Assembly (NCBI GenBank): GCA_002378845.1 | Contig: DFRY01000016.1 | Span: 21,078-30,221, forward strand | Length of the DNA: 9,144 bases | Direction of reading: 5' to 3' | Origin: Ruminococcaceae bacterium UBA3451 | GTDB lineage: Bacteria; Bacillota; Clostridia; Oscillospirales; Acutalibacteraceae | Made by a program: the position numbers and the translations under genes | Notes under the pieces: model-generated | What the model saw: only the letters and a program-made list of their open reading frames with translations | Database searches by the model: none | Told to the model about the DNA's origin: nothing | In this document: piece by piece, positions 7,496 through 9,144 of the stretch | Layout: every line of letters starts with the position of its first letter | Position numbering within the stretch: position 1 is the first letter of the stretch

Positions 7496-7601
7496 GTGCT
7501 ATGAGAAACCGGTAGTTTGTGTTGAGATAGTAATTTTTATCATCCATATGAAAGTTTCTTCTTGTTGGCCGCTCTGTCAAAGGAGCGGCTTACTTGTTTT
7601 T
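7496..7601 (+). ncRNA. Candidate small RNA of about 105 nt
   Basis: The segment lies between a good promoter (7461-7489) and a hairpin (7568-7589) with a T-rich tail. The only short frames in it lack ribosome binding sites and stop after a few codons. It matches no RNA family I recognise. Its end overlaps the 3' end of the 67-codon minus-strand gene, so read-through transcripts would be antisense to that gene. It could also be only a long leader or a chance promoter. Confidence 0.3.
7568..7601 (+). terminator. Probable terminator downstream of gerAB / candidate small RNA
   Basis: A 7-bp perfect stem (GCCGCTC with GAGCGGC) and an 8-base loop are followed by TTACTTGTTTTT. The T tract is interrupted and lies several bases from the stem, so termination may be partial. 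On the minus strand there is no U run after the hairpin. Confidence 0.55.
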
Positions 7602-7793
7602 ATCGGGATTTTTTGCGGGTATTTCTGAAAACTTTGCCAGCAGTTCATAACAAACGCCCGTATACTGATTGACCGGAACTTCGTACCCCTCCACTGAATT
7701 TCTTACAGAACCGTCGGCCATACTATTCGTAATATTTGCATCGAATTGAGCTGCGGGGGGTTGACCAAACCGAAGTTTTTCCTTTTTCTGCAT
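7590..7793 (-). CDS. Small hypothetical protein, 67 residues
   Basis: The ATG (complement of 7791-7793) is preceded by a good GAGGTG ribosome binding site eight bases upstream, which rules out the longer upstream start at 7835. The product is soluble. It has a basic start (MQKKEKLRFGQ), a central polar part with SVRNSVEGYEVPVNQYTG, a likely helix CYELLAKF, and a charged tail. I do not recognise the family. It is the only minus-strand gene in the window, lying between the gerAB-like gene and a 45-codon membrane peptide. A TTGAAA box (complement of 7907-7912) with TATTAT 15 bases further along is a possible but poorly spaced promoter. The codon pattern and strong ribosome binding site make it a real gene more likely than not; its function is unknown. 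Confidence 0.6.
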   Translation of the reverse strand: MQKKEKLRFGQPPAAQFDANITNSMADGSVRNSVEGYEVPVNQYTGVCYELLAKFSEIPAKNPDKNK

Positions 7794-7936
7794 ACCTATC
7801 ACCTCATTTATGTGTATGAAGTACCGGTTGTACAAATTTCGGGTTTTTGCTTTTTTATATTGCTATTTCCCCATATTGTGGTAACATAATAATATATTGA
7901 TTAGGTTTTCAATCCTGTGAAAAAAGGGGAATTGAA

Positions 7937-8074
7937 ATGGACACATACTTACGATTGGCCATCAGTTTCATCGCAGCTTCCGTATTTTTCAGACTGCTGA
8001 TTACATTGTTAAAACCGGCTTTCCTTGCTTTTCAAAAACTTTCATTCAAATACAGACAAAAGCATACCGGCTAA
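7937..8074 (+). CDS. Small single-span membrane peptide, 45 residues
   Basis: The ATG has GGGG (7926-7929) seven bases upstream. The peptide has one hydrophobic segment (about residues 6-33) and a basic tail (KLSFKYRQKHTG). The frame ends in TAA just before a strong terminator at 8104-8145, which supports real transcription. Size and shape resemble hydrophobic small proteins, including some type I toxins of Firmicutes, but there is no recognisable sequence match and no antisense RNA gene is evident opposite it. The A+T-rich gap upstream (7794-7936) contains CATAATA (7885-7891), a possible -10 element with no clear -35. It lies between the 67-codon gene and LSR 2. Confidence 0.5.
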   Translation: MDTYLRLAISFIAASVFFRLLITLLKPAFLAFQKLSFKYRQKHTG

Positions 8075-8103
8075 ATTGCGTAGTAAAATAAAACAAGAAA
8101 AAG

Positions 8104-8145
8104 AACCGGGCTATTCTCGATTACATTGGGAATAGCCCGGTTTTT
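8104..8145. terminator. Strong bidirectional terminator before LSR 2
   Basis: A 13-bp perfect stem (AACCGGGCTATTC with GAATAGCCCGGTT) encloses a 13-base loop. TTT follows on the plus strand, and a T-rich stretch (complement of AAACAAGAAAAAG) follows on the minus strand. It ends transcription of the 45-codon peptide and isolates the recombinase gene from upstream read-through. Confidence 0.9.
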
Positions 8146-8146
8146 G

Positions 8147-8247
8147 TGTAAGGAATTGAATTCATGTTTCGAAAAATATGACATATCTTTAATAGTAAGA
8201 AATTGTAAGAAGGCGCATTCCAAATTCTTTCTGCACGGAGGACATGA
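8147..8247 (+). promoter_or_regulatory. Leader and probable control region of LSR 2
   Basis: This 101-base A+T-rich gap follows a strong terminator, so LSR 2 must have its own promoter here. It contains a perfect inverted repeat ATATG-A-CATAT (8176-8186) and a repeated TAAGAA (8196-8201 and 8206-8211), either of which could be a binding site. A TTTAAT near 8188-8193 is a weak -10 candidate without a good -35. The ribosome binding site GGAGG is at 8237-8241. Confidence 0.35.
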
Positions 8248-9144
8248 ATGCAAAATAAAAAATTTGATCATGTTGGCTGTTATGTCCGTGTGTCTACCGA
8301 AAACCAGTTGGAAAATTACAGTATTGAAGAGCAAACCCAACGGCTAAAGGCATACTGTGCTGCCAAAGATTGGACGATTTTTCAAATTTACACTGACCCG
8401 GGGTACTCGGGCGGAAACACCAGCCGACCGGCGCTGCAGCAGATGCTTGCAGACATTCAGGCAGGTCGGCTTGACATGGTAGCCGTCTATAAGCTGGACC
8501 GGCTGAGCCGCTCCCAAAAGGATACGTTAACGCTGATTGAAGATGAATTTTTGGGGAATCATGTGGAATTCGTTTCCATGAATGAAAACTTCGACACCTC
8601 TACTCCGTTCGGTCGTGCCATGATCGGAATTCTTTCGGTGTTCGCCCAGCTGGAAAAAGATCAAATCACCGAACGGTTTACCATGGGGCGGATTGGGCGC
8701 AGCAAAGCCGGGTATTATCACGGCGGCCCCACCCCGCCGACCGGGTACCGTTATATTGACGGAAAGCTGATTGCCGACCCGTATAAAGCGGCGCAGATTC
8801 GCGAAGTTTACAGCCGATTTTTAAGCGGGTACAGCATTCATTCCATTCAGCGTTACATGCATGAAAAATACGGCGGTTGGAACAGCCACACTCTTGTGGT
8901 TCACGTGCTTAGGAACTCCACCTATATTGGAAAGGTTAAGTTTAAAGGCGAGGAATACAACGGGCTGCAGCATCCGTTGGTTTCAAAAGCAAAGTACGAA
9001 CGCGTTCAGCAGCTGCTGAACGGCTCCTCTGAACCGGAGAAAAAAGGCAGTGTTCAAAAAACACCGTTTCGCGCCGGGTACCTGCTGTCAAGCCTGATTC
9101 ACTGTGCCCAGTGCGGCGCGCGGTACAGTGCGAACCACGGCTGC
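8248..9144 (+). CDS. Large serine recombinase, LSR 2 (3' end outside window)
   Basis: The frame is open to the window end, giving 299 residues. The ATG at 8248 has GGAGG six bases upstream; the ATG at 8244 stops after four codons. The resolvase domain (about 9-155) has CYVRVST with Ser16 as the expected nucleophile and YKLDRLSRS as the arginine motif. A recombinase domain follows (about 160-265, with PTGYRY and STYIGKVKF), and the zinc ribbon begins at Cys286-x-x-Cys289, cut by the window edge. It diverges clearly from LSR 1 (for example DRLSRSQKD against KDISRFARN), so the two were acquired separately. It probably integrates and excises the segment starting at the feoB break at 6143; its C-terminus and right attachment site should lie just downstream. 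Confidence 0.92.
   Translation, partial: MQNKKFDHVGCYVRVSTENQLENYSIEEQTQRLKAYCAAKDWTIFQIYTDPGYSGGNTSRPALQQMLADIQAGRLDMVAVYKLDRLSRSQKDTLTLIEDEFLGNHVEFVSMNENFDTSTPFGRAMIGILSVFAQLEKDQITERFTMGRIGRSKAGYYHGGPTPPTGYRYIDGKLIADPYKAAQIREVYSRFLSGYSIHSIQRYMHEKYGGWNSHTLVVHVLRNSTYIGKVKFKGEEYNGLQHPLVSKAKYERVQQLLNGSSEPEKKGSVQKTPFRAGYLLSSLIHCAQCGARYSANHGC

Larger units (their letters stand above)
6144..9144 (+). mobile_element. Element 2, left-hand part: LSR-type element carrying gerAB (right end outside window)
   Basis: The segment starts at the second feoB break and contains a gerAB-like gene, a 67-codon minus-strand gene, a 45-codon membrane peptide and the start of LSR 2 pointing rightwards. By analogy with element 1, the recombinase should sit at the right end next to the last piece of feoB. 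With a typical recombinase length of about 500-550 residues, the element would end some 600-800 bases beyond the window. This is inferred from architecture; the right junction is not visible. Confidence 0.5.

Noticed and set aside
7353..7580. 75-codon minus-strand ORF downstream of the 67-codon gene
   Set aside because: It starts at TTG inside the hairpin, has no good ribosome binding site and overlaps the end of the gerAB-like gene on the opposite strand.
8071..8340. 89-codon minus-strand ORF before LSR 2
   Set aside because: It crosses the strong terminator and the recombinase start, and its composition looks like a shadow frame.
8126..8347. 73-codon plus-strand ORF over the start of LSR 2
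   Set aside because: It begins inside the terminator stem and overlaps the recombinase start in another frame; the recombinase is certain.
1..9144. tRNA, rRNA or CRISPR array
   Set aside because: No cloverleaf, rRNA-like stretch or regularly spaced repeat was seen on either strand.

Overview
The window reads as chromosomal DNA of an endospore-forming Clostridia member of the Firmicutes, perhaps the Oscillospiraceae/Ruminococcaceae group. This rests on purine-rich ribosome binding sites, moderate G+C, a GerAB-type germination permease, two YhgE/Pip membrane proteins and large serine recombinases. The species cannot be named from the sequence.

Layout, left to right. Positions 3-3058 hold two tandem, translationally coupled YhgE/Pip genes, the first cut by the window edge, closed by a strong terminator at 3064-3092. 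Positions 3168-4999 hold a 61-codon ORF coupled to a large serine recombinase (LSR 1). The 3' end of LSR 1 runs directly into feoB sequence. Positions 4956-6143 are the middle of an iron(II) transporter gene feoB: the P-loop is missing on the left and the second half of the membrane domain is missing on the right, but the reading frame between is clean. Positions 6144-9144 hold a lone gerAB-like gene, a possible small RNA, a 67-codon gene on the minus strand, a 45-codon membrane peptide, a strong terminator and the first 299 codons of a second, different large serine recombinase (LSR 2).

Main interpretation (inference): feoB has been split into three pieces by two independent serine-recombinase elements lying in the same orientation. 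Element 1 entered in the codons of the GTPase P-loop; its right end is LSR 1, and its left end lies before the window. Element 2 entered after the Met-Cys-Met-Gly codons of the membrane domain; its left end is in the window and its right end lies beyond it. Each recombinase faces the downstream feoB piece. The undamaged frame of the middle piece suggests either recent insertion or reversible excision that restores feoB, which would make the locus a possible DNA-rearrangement switch for ferrous iron uptake. The missing outer pieces of feoB must be found outside the window to prove this.
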